Source of the DNA: Synergistaceae bacterium
GTDB lineage: Bacteria; Synergistota; Synergistia; Synergistales; Aminobacteriaceae
Direction: 5' to 3'
DNA: 5,276 bases
Assembly (NCBI GenBank): GCA_009776565.1
Contig: WRNQ01000072.1
Span: 3,113 to 8,388 of the forward strand
Below the pieces are notes generated by a model. That model had not been told where the DNA came from. It saw only the letters and a program-made list of their open reading frames with translations, and searched no databases. Within the stretch, counting starts at the first letter, position 1; each line of letters begins with the position of its first letter. Position numbers and translations under genes: made by a program. Positions 4,364-5,276 of this stretch are shown here, in pieces.

Positions 4364-4376
4364 ACGAATAGTTTAA
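4212..4376 (+). CDS. Small overlapping ORF with strong Shine-Dalgarno site
   Basis: ATG 4212 is preceded by AAAGGAGAG (4195-4203) at near-ideal spacing. It would give 54 residues, starting MEEIMKPSQNQKQKL, rich in Q, R, E and K (RQEIEEQRRDKQE in the middle) and ending with TAA at 4374-4376, some 30 bases before a hairpin terminator. It overlaps the 4016-4363 frame by about 150 bases, so translational coupling is possible. I do not recognise it. Either this frame or the overlapping one may be fortuitous; the ribosome-binding site favours this one over its last 50 codons. Confidence 0.4.
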   Translation: MEEIMKPSQNQKQKLSFTLRDLTRQEIEEQRRDKQECSRITGEYYQTQGVKRIV

Positions 4377-4405
4377 ACAAAAAACCAGACGCCGAAACGA
4401 GCTCA

Positions 4406-4437
4406 CAGAGCCGCCCCGAGAGGGTGGCTCTGATTTT
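4406..4437 (+). terminator. Intrinsic terminator
   Basis: CAGAGCCGCCC (4406-4416) pairs with GGGTGGCTCTG (4422-4432) over 11 pairs with one G-U and a CGAGA loop, followed by ATTTT. It closes the transcript of the small ORFs at 4016-4376. Confidence 0.65.
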
Positions 4438-4879
4438 GAGGGCGCTACGCGAAGAGGCGCTGCTAGACGATCTGCCGGATGGCGTCGTAGCAAATTCCGG
4501 ACTTGACATTGACGCGGCCGCCGAGTTCCTCGGCTATCCTTCCGGCGAAGCGCTCATCAATGATCTCAAAAAAGTAAAGCTTAATCCGCCGCAAAAGGAA
4601 ATAGACAATCGCGTAAAAGCTGCTACCGATTCGTTAGTCCAGTTAATAAATGATCCGGAAGCGCTCAGGCTTGAAGTTGAAAACGCGCTGCATAACGATG
4701 AACGCGCGCAATGGCTGGCGCTTGAAATGGAAATTTTAAGCAAAGAGGCGGAACGGACGGAAGATTTAATAGATAACGAAGAGCGCAAGGAAGAAACCGC
4801 GCGTGACCGCAAAGAGGAAAGCGACCAACGCGCGCAGGCCCAGGGCAATCGCATAAAAATGAGTTTATTTGCGCTATGA
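4424..4879 (+). pseudogene. Remnant of a large phage-type protein (helical fragment)
   Basis: The frame encodes up to 151 residues. The GTG at its start lies within the terminator stem and has no ribosome-binding site, so homology more likely begins near 4433. It reads EEALLDDLPDG, then AAEFLGYPSGEALINDL (about 36-52), then ALHNDERAQWLALEMEIL (about 88-105), and ends in a charged E/R/K coiled-coil-like tail. From memory this order resembles an internal segment of large multidomain proteins of prophages; no search was run. Base composition is clearly more GC-rich than the ORFs just upstream, suggesting another origin. It is in the same frame as 4016-4363, separated by TAA at 4361-4363. It is probably debris from a decayed prophage, though a short expressed protein cannot be excluded. 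Confidence 0.45.
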
Positions 4880-5108
4880 GTGAAGAAAGGAATCACCAAT
4901 GTAATTAACGTTATGAATAAAACAAAAATATAGGAAAATGAACCGGATATCGGTATCCGACTCTATTTATGGATACCTTACGCGTAGCGGAGGGTAACAA
5001 ACATTAACAAGAGCGTCCTGAAAGGACGCAGTTTTTCTACCTCCGGTTTTGTAACGCCCCGTTGGGGCTTCAACTTGTGGGTATCGCCGCTGCCTCCGGT
5101 TGACACGA
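4880..5108. other. Palindrome-rich non-coding stretch
   Basis: There is no credible gene on either strand. It holds CGGATA-TCGG-TATCCG (about 4943-4958), the terminator at 5013-5036, GCCCC-GTT-GGGGC (5056-5068) and a 9 bp direct repeat CCTCCGGTT at 5040-5048 and 5093-5101. It leads straight into the right copy of the ~90 bp repeat, so it may be part of a larger mobile or extragenic element. Confidence 0.5.
5013..5036 (+). terminator. Intrinsic terminator
   Basis: GCGTCCT (5013-5019) and AGGACGC (5023-5029) form a 7 bp stem with loop GAA, followed two bases later by a T5 run (5032-5036). This is a good rho-independent signal for plus-strand transcription. No intact gene lies directly upstream, so it may have served the decayed gene ending at 4879 or a small RNA. 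Confidence 0.65.
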
Positions 5109-5197
5109 GGGCACTAAAAAACTACTTTTTTTGAAGTCCATAAATTACATCTTAAACATAATAGTAGATATTTAAACAACTTGTAATTTGCTAACTC
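5109..5197 (-). repeat. Right, inverted copy of the ~90 bp dispersed repeat
   Basis: Its reverse complement matches 92-182. The inner end, GGGCACTAAAA, corresponds to the GGGCGCTGAAAA end of the left element. The outer 12 bp partner present on the left is not found here, so this copy is truncated or diverged. Facing the left copy, it brackets about 5 kb. Confidence 0.7.
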
Positions 5198-5276
5198 ATG
5201 GAATGCACAGCTTTTGTTAACGCTGGTAATGGTCAATTTGAGGTAACGTGTCAGGCGCAAATGCCGGCAATGCTCG
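5198..5276 (+). CDS. Possible start of a gene running off the window
   Basis: ATG 5198 opens a frame that stays open to the end (26 codons, beginning MECTAFVNAGNGQFEV). An in-frame stop lies six bases upstream and there is no ribosome-binding site; the ATG abuts the repeat. The opposite strand is also open over part of this stretch, so this is only a possibility. Confidence 0.2.
   Translation, partial: MECTAFVNAGNGQFEVTCQAQMPAML

Noticed and set aside
4534..4899. Minus-strand ORF of 121 codons opposite the phage-like fragment
   Set aside because: It is Ser/Arg-rich low-complexity, typical of the antisense of an E/K/A-rich frame.

Overview
The window looks like accessory or intergenic-rich DNA from an anaerobic bacterium. 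Genes have strong Shine-Dalgarno sites close to AAGGAGGTGAT, promoters look sigma-A/sigma-70-like, and there are many palindromic repeats. A LigB-like/AMMECR1 fusion is a gene type known from Clostridia, Negativicutes and Synergistota, but I cannot name the phylum from sequence alone.

Left part (1-2340): the possible tail of an upstream reading frame, then a ~90 bp dispersed repeat, then two ordinary genes. These are a 463-residue LigB-like + AMMECR1 protein (AmmeMemoRadiSam system protein A type, 321-1712) and a 146-residue GNAT acetyltransferase resembling YpeA (1900-2340). A hairpin terminator and a 127 bp palindromic element with 13 bp inverted ends separate them.

Centre (2373-4002), the most interesting part: three tandem, near-identical 522 bp units. 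Each has a conserved upstream block; a palindromic operator-like site on an extended -10 promoter; a structured leader whose last hairpin would hide the Shine-Dalgarno site; a GTG-started 29-30 residue cationic amphipathic peptide; a bidirectional hairpin terminator; and beyond it a convergent minus-strand promoter (TTGACA, 17 bp, TGGTATTAA). A perfect 11-12 bp palindrome inside each peptide gene is followed, on the minus strand only, by a T-rich run, so it could end the antisense RNA. The layout matches type I toxin-antitoxin loci (convergent overlap as in Bacillus txpA/RatA and plasmid par; triplicate ~0.5 kb repeats as in E. coli LDR/ldr), but I recognise no known peptide family. Toxin function is inference.

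Right part (4003-5276): a small AT-rich hypothetical ORF with an overlapping 54-residue ORF that has the better ribosome-binding site, a terminator, a more GC-rich alpha-helical fragment that looks like debris of a large phage protein, a palindrome-rich non-coding stretch with a clear terminator, and an inverted copy of the ~90 bp repeat seen at the left end. The two inverted repeats bracket about 5 kb.

The left-hand genes have no visible functional link to the peptide array, which appears self-contained, each unit carrying its own promoter, terminator and antisense promoter.
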